Assembly (NCBI GenBank): GCA_036511855.1
Contig: DATCBN010000025.1
Coordinates: forward strand, 1 to 35,436
DNA: 35,436 nucleotides
Source: Candidatus Eremiobacteraceae bacterium
GTDB lineage: Bacteria > Vulcanimicrobiota > Vulcanimicrobiia > Eremiobacterales > Eremiobacteraceae
Direction: 5' to 3'
The notes below the pieces were generated by a model. The model did no database searches and had not been told where the DNA came from. It worked only from the letters and a program-made list of their open reading frames with translations. Shown in pieces: positions 23,120-31,832 of this stretch. The position numbers and the translations under genes are program-made. Numbering within the stretch: position 1 is the stretch's first letter; each line of letters starts with the position of its first letter.

Positions 23120-24181
23120 TTAAAGCTCGCCGTCGAAGTAGTCCAGGTGGGGTGACGCGCGCACGCGCAGACGGCGGCCGCTGATGCTCACTTTGTCCGA
23201 ATCCGGGTAGTGACACACGTCCTCCACCTCGTCCATGCCGAGCAGAAACACTTTGCATGGCGTGTCGCTGCCGTTGAGGAGTTGGTGCGCGCCGGTGTCG
23301 CCGACGGGAAACGCGATCACATCGCCCGGCCGGCACTCAAATGTTCCGCGCGGAGTGCGGATGGTCGGCCGGCCTTCCCAAACCAAGAACATCTCTTCTT
23401 CGAGTTGATGCGAGTGAAGCGGACAGAATTTCTTGCCCGGCGCCAGTTCGACCATCCAATAGCCGAGCTTGCGTGCGCCGATCGGGTTCCCGATCTCGTA
23501 CAGGGTTGCTTCGTATCCGCCGGGATCCACTTCGTACTGCGCGGCGATCTCATCGATGTTGATGCGGTTGACGTACGCGTCGGTCCGCGATTGCAGGCAT
23601 TCGCCGATAATGCGGTCGGCGTCGGCGAACAAGCACGCGCCGTCGCCGACGAGAAGGACGTCCAGTCGCAGCGCCCACAATTTGCGAAGCGACATCACCG
23701 CGGCGCGAGGGTCCAGCAGTTTGTCGTCGTCGAGCAGGCGCAGGCTTCCCGCCGGATCTCCCCACAATGCGTCGCCGACAATGGCCGCGTTAAGTTTCGG
23801 CAATGACAGCGCGATCTCGCCGGGGCTTTTCATGCCGTCAAACGCGATGACGCGGGCGCCTGCGAACGGCTCGTCGCCGTCATTTAACACGCGGTCGACG
23901 GGGCCGGTGAGCAGCGGCGCGTCGCCTTTGCTCGCGGCGATCTTCGCGCCGAATTGCGCTGCTACTTCGCGCGCCATCCGCTCGTGATCGCGATTCGTGA
24001 CGATCACCCAGGCCGCGCCGCCGCGTTCGGCTAGTTCTGCGGACTGCTCGGGGAGCAGCGCGAGGGGATCGACGACGACATTGCCGCCCGGTATCGTCAA
24101 GAAATACGAGTTGAAGAACACGCGTCTTGCCGGTTGCCAGACCGACCACATGAAGACGCCCGGGATCACGGTGGGCTGCAT
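23120..24181 (-). CDS. Metallo-beta-lactamase-like domain (degenerate) fused to cupin
   Basis: The 353-residue protein has an MBL-fold N-terminal region (1-215) and a cupin from about 225. The usual HxHxDH metal motif reads TNRDHER, the next ligand motif SPGEIALS lacks His, VGDALWGD keeps Asp, and the last motif is GDG instead of GHG, so the binuclear zinc site is probably lost. The cupin keeps PLHSHQLEEEMFLVWEG with His256, His258 and a Glu, and PGDVIAFPVGDTGAHQL, so it can bind a metal. The start overlaps the upstream response regulator by 16 bases. It may act as a ligand sensor or enzyme for that two-component system; function unassigned. Confidence 0.8.
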   Translation of the reverse strand: MQPTVIPGVFMWSVWQPARRVFFNSYFLTIPGGNVVVDPLALLPEQSAELAERGGAAWVIVTNRDHERMAREVAAQFGAKIAASKGDAPLLTGPVDRVLNDGDEPFAGARVIAFDGMKSPGEIALSLPKLNAAIVGDALWGDPAGSLRLLDDDKLLDPRAAVMSLRKLWALRLDVLLVGDGACLFADADRIIGECLQSRTDAYVNRINIDEIAAQYEVDPGGYEATLYEIGNPIGARKLGYWMVELAPGKKFCPLHSHQLEEEMFLVWEGRPTIRTPRGTFECRPGDVIAFPVGDTGAHQLLNGSDTPCKVFLLGMDEVEDVCHYPDSDKVSISGRRLRVRASPHLDYFDGEL

Positions 24182-24558
24182 GACGTCCTTGCCTTTCCTA
24201 CGAGCAACGATTCGATGATGTTCAGCAGATGATCGGGCTCGAACGGCTTAACCACGAGGCCGTTGCCGATGAGATCCATCTCGGCGCGCAGTGCGGCGTC
24301 GGTGTTGCGCGCGGTGACGAATAGCACCGGCACATCGAAGAGACCTGGGTCTTTGCGCAGTTCCCGGCAGAAATCGAGACCGTCCTTTTGCGGCATGAGG
24401 AGGTCGGTTAGGACGATGTCGGGCCGCCGTCCGCGCGCGAGCGCGAGCGCCCCGGCCCCATCTCCGGCTTCAACCACTTCATATCCGGAGAACTCGAGGA
24501 ACTGGCGCAAGACCGATCTTAACACCGGTTCGTCGTCGACGAGGAGAATATGCTTCAC
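24166..24558 (-). CDS. Single-domain response regulator of the sensor operon
   Basis: A 130-residue receiver (MKHILLVDDEPVLRSVLRQF) with acceptor Asp52 in IVLTDLLMP, Thr in LFVTAR and Lys in VVKPFEP. A short tail of about ten residues replaces any output domain. Its ATGA start overlaps the histidine-kinase stop by four bases, and its end overlaps the MBL-cupin start by 16, so all three are translationally coupled. The kinase is almost certainly its phosphodonor. How a receiver without an output domain signals here is unknown. Confidence 0.94.
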   Translation of the reverse strand: MKHILLVDDEPVLRSVLRQFLEFSGYEVVEAGDGAGALALARGRRPDIVLTDLLMPQKDGLDFCRELRKDPGLFDVPVLFVTARNTDAALRAEMDLIGNGLVVKPFEPDHLLNIIESLLVGKARTSCSPP

Positions 24559-26651
24559 GCCGGTTTTTTGGACGACCGGCCGAAGTCGACCGGTTGAATG
24601 ATGGAACTCTTCGCCGCGACGCTTTCGGCTGGGAACTCCACGGTCACCGTCGTCCCTGTGCCAACGACGCTTGATACCGCGATGGTGCCATGCATCTGCT
24701 CGACAAGCCGAGCCACGATCGCAAGTCCGAGACCCGTGCCTCGGATGGCCGTGCCGGGGCGCTCAACTCGATAAAAGCGGTCGAAGATATGCGGAAGATC
24801 GCGCTCGGGAATTCCCAGTCCGGTATCGGCGACCGCGAGACGGACTCGCGCCGGCGACCGCTCGACCGTGACCGTCACAAGTCCGGTTCCGGGCGTGAAC
24901 TTGAGAGCGTTGCCGACGAGGTTGGCCACAACACGGCGAAGTGAGGCTTCATCGCCGCGCATGACCGTAGGCGCGGACGGCAGACGCAACTCGACCGGCG
25001 GTGCTTTTTCGTCCGCGAGTTCCCGGAAGCTTTCGACTTCAGAGCGCGCGACCTCAACGACGTCGACATCGGCCTCCGGACGGCGAGCTTCATCCGCGTC
25101 GATCTTCCCAACTTCGAGCAGATCATCCACGAGGAGATTGAGCCGTTTCGTCTCGCGTTCCAAGAGACCGACCAGCGTCCGGTCTTCGTCGTCAAATGAA
25201 TAGCGCGGCGCTATCTTCGATACGAGCAAGGCGCACAACGTGCGCAACGTGGTGGCGGGGGTGCGGAGTTCGTGACTAGCGGTTCCGATGAAATCCGCGC
25301 GCACCCGCATCTGCCGTTCGAGATCATCCTTGGCGGTCACGAGTTGGTCGACGAGCGCGCGCCGGTCTGTGATGTCGCGCGACACGGCGATAAGGCCGGT
25401 CATCTTGCCATCGGCGTCGCGCTGCGCGGTAAAGGCGATCCCCGCCCAGTACGTGCTTCCGTCGGCGCGCGCGCGCGCGGTCTCCAAGTACATATAGCCG
25501 AGCCTAGACACCGTTGACCGGATCTCTGCGAGCGTCGTCGCGCTGAGCGCGACCGCGTTGATATCGTACACCGATTTGTCGATGAGGTCTGCTGTCTTGC
25601 AGCGGAGTTCCTTGGCAAGCGCGGCGTTGGCGTACCGGACCGTGCCGTCCGTGCTCACCAGCATCACGCCTTCACTGACCGATTCGACGACCGCCGCAAG
25701 CTTGCGCGACTCCGCCACTGTCGACTGCAACTGGCGAGTGCGGGCGGCCACTCGCTCCTCGAGACTTTCGTTGAGGACGCGCACGCGACGGTTGATCTGT
25801 CCGACCACCTCGATCGGCCATGCGAGCACCAGCCACAGCACGAACGCGCCGGCAGCGAACCACCACGGCTTGACGGATTGAACGGACGTAGCCGGTTCGA
25901 CCACGAGCTGCCATTGCCGGTCTGCGAACTTGATGGGGAACGTCTGGGCGAATGGACCGGCGCCTTGACTGCCGGGCGGCCAGCTCGCCTGAAGGCGGCC
26001 GGTGCTGTCGTCAAGCGTGAATTTTGTGGGCGGAAGCGTCGCGCGCAAGTCGTCGATGAGCAAAGCGTGGACGTCGATACGAGCGACCACGTCGCCCTGC
26101 GCCTCGCGGTCGATGATGATCGGTGCTGCCGCGAAAACATACAACGGTCCGCTCACGTCGCCGCGATGCCGTGCCAATCGAAGCACTTCGGATGCGGCCA
26201 TCGACTTTGTTAAGTCGGCTCGAGCCTGGACGATGTTGACCGCGGTTATCGTTTGAAACGAGATGTCTGGCGATTTAAGCCCAGAATGCTGCAAATCGCT
26301 CGGACCACTTGGGGTCACGAGCACGACGTGATCGCCGTTCCCGTTGAAATAGTCGATCGTGCGCAGCGCCGGATATTGTCCGAGCGCCCTGCGTGCCCCG
26401 GCTTCGAAGACCCGCCGGTCAAACCCATTTGCTTCGATGCCCGCCGCAAGCGAGTTTATGGCGACGAGCGTGTTGTCGATGCGCTCCGCTTCGCGTTGTG
26501 CCGCTTGGGCTCCGATCCGGCGCACTTCGTTTGAAACTCTAAAGCCGAGCCATGCGGTGGAGAATTGATACAGAAAGAACGCGCCAAACGCAAGGACCAC
26601 GCCGGCGAGCAGCTGCGCGATGCGAACGCTGACGGCGCGGTCCTTGGTCAC
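24555..26651 (-). CDS. Membrane sensor histidine kinase, CHASE-like/PAS/HisKA/HATPase
   Basis: The 698-residue kinase has membrane helix 1 at about 9-31, an extracytoplasmic sensor of about 230 residues resembling a CHASE-type domain, helix 2 at about 262-284, and a coiled-coil linker. A PAS domain covers about 318-435 (VSEGVMLVSTDGTVRYANAA to VSRDITDRR). The phosphorylated His460 lies in TASHELRTPATTL; ATP-binding boxes are LVGNALKFTPG, DTGLGIPERD and GTGLGLAIVARL. GTG 26651 begins ten bases after the exported-protein gene. It is coupled to the receiver gene by a four-base overlap. The extracellular ligand is unknown. Confidence 0.93.
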   Translation of the reverse strand: MTKDRAVSVRIAQLLAGVVLAFGAFFLYQFSTAWLGFRVSNEVRRIGAQAAQREAERIDNTLVAINSLAAGIEANGFDRRVFEAGARRALGQYPALRTIDYFNGNGDHVVLVTPSGPSDLQHSGLKSPDISFQTITAVNIVQARADLTKSMAASEVLRLARHRGDVSGPLYVFAAAPIIIDREAQGDVVARIDVHALLIDDLRATLPPTKFTLDDSTGRLQASWPPGSQGAGPFAQTFPIKFADRQWQLVVEPATSVQSVKPWWFAAGAFVLWLVLAWPIEVVGQINRRVRVLNESLEERVAARTRQLQSTVAESRKLAAVVESVSEGVMLVSTDGTVRYANAALAKELRCKTADLIDKSVYDINAVALSATTLAEIRSTVSRLGYMYLETARARADGSTYWAGIAFTAQRDADGKMTGLIAVSRDITDRRALVDQLVTAKDDLERQMRVRADFIGTASHELRTPATTLRTLCALLVSKIAPRYSFDDEDRTLVGLLERETKRLNLLVDDLLEVGKIDADEARRPEADVDVVEVARSEVESFRELADEKAPPVELRLPSAPTVMRGDEASLRRVVANLVGNALKFTPGTGLVTVTVERSPARVRLAVADTGLGIPERDLPHIFDRFYRVERPGTAIRGTGLGLAIVARLVEQMHGTIAVSSVVGTGTTVTVEFPAESVAAKSSIIQPVDFGRSSKKPA

Positions 26652-26660
26652 GGGTTGGCC

Positions 26661-27581
26661 CTAACGGTGCGGCGGCGGCGAGGCCGTCGAAGCGTCGACT
26701 TTCGTGTAGCCTGCCGGGATGTCGAAGAACGCGGGCTCGTACGGCTGGGTCTTCAGCGACGTCACGAGCGTCGTCGTAGAGATGTTCATCCCGGCCTTTT
26801 GTGAGCCGGGCATGGACATCGTGGACTTCAGCATGATGCGCGGTTGGGCGGACCTCACGGAGTTCGCCTGGATCATCATGTTTTGCGCGCAGGGGTTACT
26901 GGATTGACCCGGAGCGGACGGAATCGTCGGTATGGCAAGTTTTGTGGGGCACGACATCTTGACGGGCGGGGGCGCGAACCATACGTCTTCTGTCATCGAC
27001 TGCGAGAAAGATGGGCAGTCGCCCGTGCCTTGCTCGGAAATGGTGATGGTGTCGACTGCATGATGAGCGGTCAGGCCCGCGATGACCTGCGTTTGGTTGT
27101 CGGGTTTTTCGTCTAACGTGATCGCGGTACGGCCGGTTCCGGTCATCGTCGTCGACGCGGGTGCCGGCGTGGCGGCCTTGGCCGCCGCTTGCGCTTTTGC
27201 GAGCGCCGCCGCAACGGTTTTCATCTCATCGTCGAAGCTGAGAACTGTATACGTTTTGGCGTTGTCGTCTATCGTGATGATGCGCGACAAGTCGCATTCC
27301 ACGATCGTGCTCGTGCCTTTGCCATCGTCGCGTCTCGTGCGATAAGTCGAAATAGTGGTCGTGGTCGGAGGCTGCTCGCCTTTGTGCCCCATCATCATCT
27401 TCAAGAAACCGGGCACGTTCAAGGTCGTCGTGGTCACGTACTGCAATTCCTGGCCGCCGCCGGCAGCGCCGCTGCCGTTGCCGGTGGTTCCGCCAATCGC
27501 GTGCGCGGCCGGCGACGCGAACATCACCGCCAGGAGACCGGCGCCGATCAATGCATAATTACCCAACGATAATCGGGTCAT
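26661..27581 (-). CDS. Exported protein of unknown function, first gene of sensor operon
   Basis: The 306-residue product has a clear signal peptide (SLGNYALIGAGLLAVMFA, cleavage near AHAIG) and strong GGAGG nine bases before ATG 27581. The mature part is rich in Thr, Ser and Met, with strand patterns such as LQYVTTTTLNVPGF and IITIDDNAKTYTVLSFDDE, and resembles periplasmic DUF4412-type proteins in pattern, though I cannot confirm this. Four cysteines lie outside the signal peptide. It ends nine bases before the histidine kinase, so it could be the kinase's periplasmic partner (inference). Confidence 0.75.
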   Translation of the reverse strand: MTRLSLGNYALIGAGLLAVMFASPAAHAIGGTTGNGSGAAGGGQELQYVTTTTLNVPGFLKMMMGHKGEQPPTTTTISTYRTRRDDGKGTSTIVECDLSRIITIDDNAKTYTVLSFDDEMKTVAAALAKAQAAAKAATPAPASTTMTGTGRTAITLDEKPDNQTQVIAGLTAHHAVDTITISEQGTGDCPSFSQSMTEDVWFAPPPVKMSCPTKLAIPTIPSAPGQSSNPCAQNMMIQANSVRSAQPRIMLKSTMSMPGSQKAGMNISTTTLVTSLKTQPYEPAFFDIPAGYTKVDASTASPPPHR

Positions 27582-27725
27582 GATGTTGTTCCTCCTCGTG
27601 TGCTCACGGATGTTTGAGAATCGTTAACCTCGGCGGCGTCTTCATCCTGGGACGGATACGGGCCGTCTGTACTAATCGAATGATTCTGGCGGGAGCCCGC
27701 ATCTTGTCGTAGAAGTACGGCAAGT

Positions 27726-30700
27726 ATGTCAATTCGTCCGCAATCCAAGCCGCATCAGCCGGTGATGCTCCGCTTTGAAGAGGGTGTAGCACCCGAACGT
27801 GGCGGCCCGCCGCTCGGCCCGTGGCAAGCATGGCTTCCCGCACCGCAAGCGATCGAAGGCACTTTTCCGAAACCCATAATCGCGCAGGGCCTGGCGGCGT
27901 ACCAACGCGGTAAGGTGCGATCGCTCAACCTAAGGCGCGTCGATCTCGTCGCCACCGTTGCCGACACTGAAACGCACACCACAACGCTCACGCGCGATAC
28001 GTCGCGGCCGCCTTTAGGACTTCGCTGCAATTGCACGTGCCGATACGGCTACGATTGCAAGCACGCGGTGGCCGCCCTGTACATGCTCATCGAACTCGCC
28101 TCACGTACACCCGATGCGCCTCCGGATGGCACCGGAGGGGACGGGACCGGCAACGGACACGCGGGCGCAGTCGACCAAAGCCGCCAGCTCGCGGCCGGCA
28201 CAACGAATGGCCACGTTGCGGCCGCCGACCCGAGCCGCTCTTCGGCAATGCCGTCTTCTAACGGCCATACCGGCACTTCGCCGCCCATTCGCGACTTACT
28301 CGACATGCTCGCGCCGCATCACGAAGCCGTCGTGCCGCGCCGCCGGCTATGGGTGGTCATCGGCTTTGATGACCGGCTCGGTGTTTTTTACGCGCAGCTG
28401 CGGCTGGATGCCCCGAAACTGCACGGCGTCGCGCGCACGCATGCGGAATTGCAACAGCTCTATCGCACCACTCGCCAAGCCAACCTCACCGGTGAAGAGT
28501 GGGACCGGCACGACGCCGCACTGCTCTCGGATTCGTCGCTTGGCGCGATGTTCGGCACGCCTGCCGATTATGCGCTCGCGCGGGCCACGTCCGAACAGAC
28601 TCAACGTCTAAGCAATAATTTCGCGCAACTGCTGCTGCGCCTCATCGCACATCCGCGCGTGCGGTTCGACGATCACCTCGCTGCCGCACCCGATCAGATG
28701 CCGGCTGTGAAGATCGCGCTCACGCCGCTTCGTCTTCGATTGGGCGGGGCGCGCGAGTCCGGCGATCTGCGATTGAACGGCGCGTTCGTCCGCCCAGACG
28801 GTTCGCTGGTCGACGTCGCGAGCGCGCGGCCGGTCGACGGCACGCCCGCATGGCTTTTCGACGGCGCCACTTTCCATCTGCACAGCGGCTCGTTCAGTCT
28901 GCGCATCGTCGACAAGTTGAAATCCACACCCACACTCACGCTTGCGCCTCCCGAAGTGCCGCAGTTCCTCGAATGCGCGCACGGTCTGCTCGACGCCGCC
29001 ACCGCCGCCACGCTCATGCTCATGCCGGAAGACATGCGGTGTCAGACGCTGCTCACGCTTCGCTGGCAGGGCGACGGCATCACGATCTCTGCGGCCATCG
29101 AAGACGCGCATAGCGGCGCCAATTGGAAAGTGACGCCAGGCGAGTTCGCCGCGCTCCTTCGCATCGACGACGGAACGAAAGACAGCACACCCCGATACGC
29201 GTACTGCGATCCTTCGCAAGCCTCGCTCGTGCGGGCGCGGCTCGAAGCCGCAGGCGCCGTGCCGTGGCGCGACGTGAAAGACGCCTTCGCTCACGACCAG
29301 AACGGCGAAGCCCCGCCACACTACGACGAGACCGCGTGGCGCGTCGAGCCGACCGATGCCGCGTATCAATTCGGCACGGACGTCTTGCCGCAATGGCGCG
29401 GCGAACTCCAACTCGACATGGACGACACGGTCAAGTCGCTCGTCGAAGGTCCGAAGACGCTCAAGGTCTCGGTCAGCGTGGACACGGCGCACGAAGCCGC
29501 CGCCGCGAGGGCCAAGGCGAAGAAGCCATCAGCGGTTTCCACCGGTCCAATCGACTGGCTGGAGATATCCGTCGAACTGATGCTCGACGGTCAGGTACTC
29601 TCGCCGGACGATCTCAAAGCGCTCTGGCATAGCACGGGCCGCTACCATCGGCTGTCCGACGGCCGCTTCATCGACCTCTCGTCGTTCGCGCTGCTGCGCG
29701 AAGCCACCGGCGGCTTCGGCGGCACGCTCGAGCGCGGCGGCAAGGCACGACTCACGGCCGCGCAGATGCTTTCAGTGTACGACGATCTCGCGCGCGCATG
29801 CGGCGACACGCAGCTTCCAGCACCGTTGCGCGAGCTTCGCGAAGCGGTTCGCGATTTCGCCGGCATCGAAGAGACGGACCCGCCGGCGCATCTCGAGAAG
29901 ATCCTGCGCCCGTACCAGCGCCGCGGCCTCGACTTTTTATCGTACCTCGGCCGCTACAAATTCGGCGGCATCCTTGCCGATGACATGGGCCTCGGCAAAA
30001 CGCTGCAAGTCCTCGCATATCTGGATAGCAGGCGCGAATCTCGCGGCAGCGCGCCAAACCTCGTCGTCTGTCCGACATCGGTGACGCACACCTGGGTGAA
30101 CGAGTCGGCGCGGTTCACACCCGAGATGAAGGTCGTTCTTCTCTCGGCTGGGTCCGGGCGAGATGCCATCTACAAGACCGCCGACGAGTATGACATGTTG
30201 GTCACATCGTACGCACTCGCTCGCCGGGATGCGGAAGCGCTCTCGGCCATCGGTTTTCGATCCGTCGTGCTCGATGAGGCGCAGCAGATCAAGAATCCAC
30301 AGGCCAAGATTTCTCAGGTCATCAAGTCGATCGAAGCGGAGCAGCGGCTTGCGCTCACCGGCACACCCATCGAAAATTCCGTGCTCGACCTCTGGTCCAT
30401 CGTCGATTTCGTCATGCCCGGACTTCTCGGCAACGAAAGCCATTTCCGGTCGGTCTTCGAAACACCGATCATGCGCGACGGCGATGTCGAAAAGCAGACG
30501 CGGCTCGCGAAACGCGTACAGCCCTTTATGATTCGGCGCCTCAAAACGCAGGTCGCCGCCGACTTGCCATCGCGCACCGAACAGAGCATCGAGTGCGAGA
30601 TGACTGGCGCGCAAAAGAAAGCGTACCGGGAGATCGTCCTGCGTGCACGGCGCGAGATCTTGCGAGAAGTGGACGAGCACGGCATCGGCCGCGCGCAGCT

Positions 30701-31307
30701 CTCCATCCTCGCGGCATTGACGAAGCTGCGCCAGATCTGTTGCCATCCCGGGCTTGTCGGCGATCACTGGCGCGAAGATCCGGAAGCGTCGGGGAAATTC
30801 GTCGCGTTTCTCGAGCTGATCGATTCCATCGTCGAATCGGGTCATCGCGTGCTCGTGTTCTCTTCGTTCACGGAGATGCTCGGCTTGATGCGCGAGGCGC
30901 TCGACGCGCGCAAACTAAGTTACTCCTACCTCGACGGCGCCACGAAGAACCGTCAAAAAGTATTGGAAGACTTCAAGCGCGAGGAAGGGCCGCCGATATT
31001 CCTCATGAGCCTCAAGGCGGGCGGCGTCGGTCTGACCGTGACCGAGGCGGATTATGTGATCCTCTACGATCCGTGGTGGAATCCGGCGATCGAGCGCCAG
31101 GCGATCGACCGCACGCATCGCATCGGGCAGACCAAGCCGGTCACCGCCTACCGTCTCGTCACGCTCGGCTCGGTCGAAGAGAAAATCCAGGCTCTGCAAA
31201 GCCGCAAACAGGCGTTGGCGGATTCGGTCATCGCCACCGACGCGGCGTTCGCGAAGAGTCTCACGCGAGAGGACTTGGACGACCTCTTCGCGCTCATCGG
31301 CGACTGA
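27726..31307 (+). CDS. SNF2-family helicase with N-terminal SWIM zinc finger
   Basis: A 1193-residue Swi2/Snf2 ATPase that translocates on DNA and remodels protein-DNA complexes. The SWIM motif CNCTCRYGYDCKH (101-113) near the N-terminus provides a zinc site. A low-complexity linker and a large middle region follow (to about 700). Helicase motifs are complete: DDMGLGKT (Lys758), DEAQ (850-853), TGTPIEN, and then LKAGGVGLTV and QAIDRTHRIGQ near 1128. Bacterial SNF2 proteins often interact with RNA polymerase or repair. GNAT and PLP-decarboxylase genes follow within a few bases, forming a plus-strand unit. The start ATG 27726 sits in a divergent region with the exported-protein gene. Confidence 0.94.
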   Translation: MSIRPQSKPHQPVMLRFEEGVAPERGGPPLGPWQAWLPAPQAIEGTFPKPIIAQGLAAYQRGKVRSLNLRRVDLVATVADTETHTTTLTRDTSRPPLGLRCNCTCRYGYDCKHAVAALYMLIELASRTPDAPPDGTGGDGTGNGHAGAVDQSRQLAAGTTNGHVAAADPSRSSAMPSSNGHTGTSPPIRDLLDMLAPHHEAVVPRRRLWVVIGFDDRLGVFYAQLRLDAPKLHGVARTHAELQQLYRTTRQANLTGEEWDRHDAALLSDSSLGAMFGTPADYALARATSEQTQRLSNNFAQLLLRLIAHPRVRFDDHLAAAPDQMPAVKIALTPLRLRLGGARESGDLRLNGAFVRPDGSLVDVASARPVDGTPAWLFDGATFHLHSGSFSLRIVDKLKSTPTLTLAPPEVPQFLECAHGLLDAATAATLMLMPEDMRCQTLLTLRWQGDGITISAAIEDAHSGANWKVTPGEFAALLRIDDGTKDSTPRYAYCDPSQASLVRARLEAAGAVPWRDVKDAFAHDQNGEAPPHYDETAWRVEPTDAAYQFGTDVLPQWRGELQLDMDDTVKSLVEGPKTLKVSVSVDTAHEAAAARAKAKKPSAVSTGPIDWLEISVELMLDGQVLSPDDLKALWHSTGRYHRLSDGRFIDLSSFALLREATGGFGGTLERGGKARLTAAQMLSVYDDLARACGDTQLPAPLRELREAVRDFAGIEETDPPAHLEKILRPYQRRGLDFLSYLGRYKFGGILADDMGLGKTLQVLAYLDSRRESRGSAPNLVVCPTSVTHTWVNESARFTPEMKVVLLSAGSGRDAIYKTADEYDMLVTSYALARRDAEALSAIGFRSVVLDEAQQIKNPQAKISQVIKSIEAEQRLALTGTPIENSVLDLWSIVDFVMPGLLGNESHFRSVFETPIMRDGDVEKQTRLAKRVQPFMIRRLKTQVAADLPSRTEQSIECEMTGAQKKAYREIVLRARREILREVDEHGIGRAQLSILAALTKLRQICCHPGLVGDHWREDPEASGKFVAFLELIDSIVESGHRVLVFSSFTEMLGLMREALDARKLSYSYLDGATKNRQKVLEDFKREEGPPIFLMSLKAGGVGLTVTEADYVILYDPWWNPAIERQAIDRTHRIGQTKPVTAYRLVTLGSVEEKIQALQSRKQALADSVIATDAAFAKSLTREDLDDLFALIGD

Positions 31308-31313
31308 TCTGCA

Positions 31314-31832
31314 TTGACCGCCGGGGACGTGATCCGCACGGAGCGATTGCGGTTGCGTCATCTCGTGCAACGCGACGTCGACGAACTCTATTCCATGTTC
31401 CAGGATCCGCTGGTGATGCGTTACTATCCGGCGCTCAAGTCGCGCGCCGATACCGACGCGTGGCTTGACTGGGTTTTTGCGGCCTACGCAAAGAATGGCC
31501 ACGGATTGTTCGCGGTCGAGCGTGCGAGCGACGGCGCGTTCCTTGGGCAGTGCGGATTGATGCCGCAGACCGTCGAAGGCGAAGCGCTGGTCGAAATCGG
31601 CTATCTTTTCAAGAGCAAGCATTGGCATCGCGGCTATGCCACGGAAAGCGCGATCGGTTGTCGCGACCACGCATTCGGCGTGCTCAAGATTCCCAAAGTC
31701 ATTTCGCTCGTGCGCCCGGAAAACGCCCCCTCACGCGCCGTGGCCGAGCGCATGGGAATGTCCGTCGATCGATCCACTACGTGGCGCGGCATTCCGCATC
31801 TCATCTACGCGGTCGACAATACCGACGCATGA
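31314..31832 (+). CDS. GNAT acetyltransferase of the RimJ/RimL type
   Basis: The 172-residue protein transfers an acetyl group from acetyl-CoA. The N-terminal IRTERLRLRHLVQRDVDELY and the acetyl-CoA-binding region WHRGYATESAIGCRDHAFG, followed by ENAPSRAVAERMGM, are characteristic of the RimJ/RimL subgroup. TTG 31314, six bases after the helicase stop, is used because homology starts there. It overlaps the PLP-decarboxylase start by four bases (ATGA), so the two proteins are probably made together. The acceptor is unknown; an amine from the decarboxylase is one possibility. Confidence 0.9.
   Translation: MTAGDVIRTERLRLRHLVQRDVDELYSMFQDPLVMRYYPALKSRADTDAWLDWVFAAYAKNGHGLFAVERASDGAFLGQCGLMPQTVEGEALVEIGYLFKSKHWHRGYATESAIGCRDHAFGVLKIPKVISLVRPENAPSRAVAERMGMSVDRSTTWRGIPHLIYAVDNTDA

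Noticed and set aside
27604-27843. 79-codon minus-strand frame between the exported protein and the helicase
   Set aside because: It overlaps the N-terminus of the SNF2 helicase, which is well supported, and has no recognisable features or ribosome-binding site.
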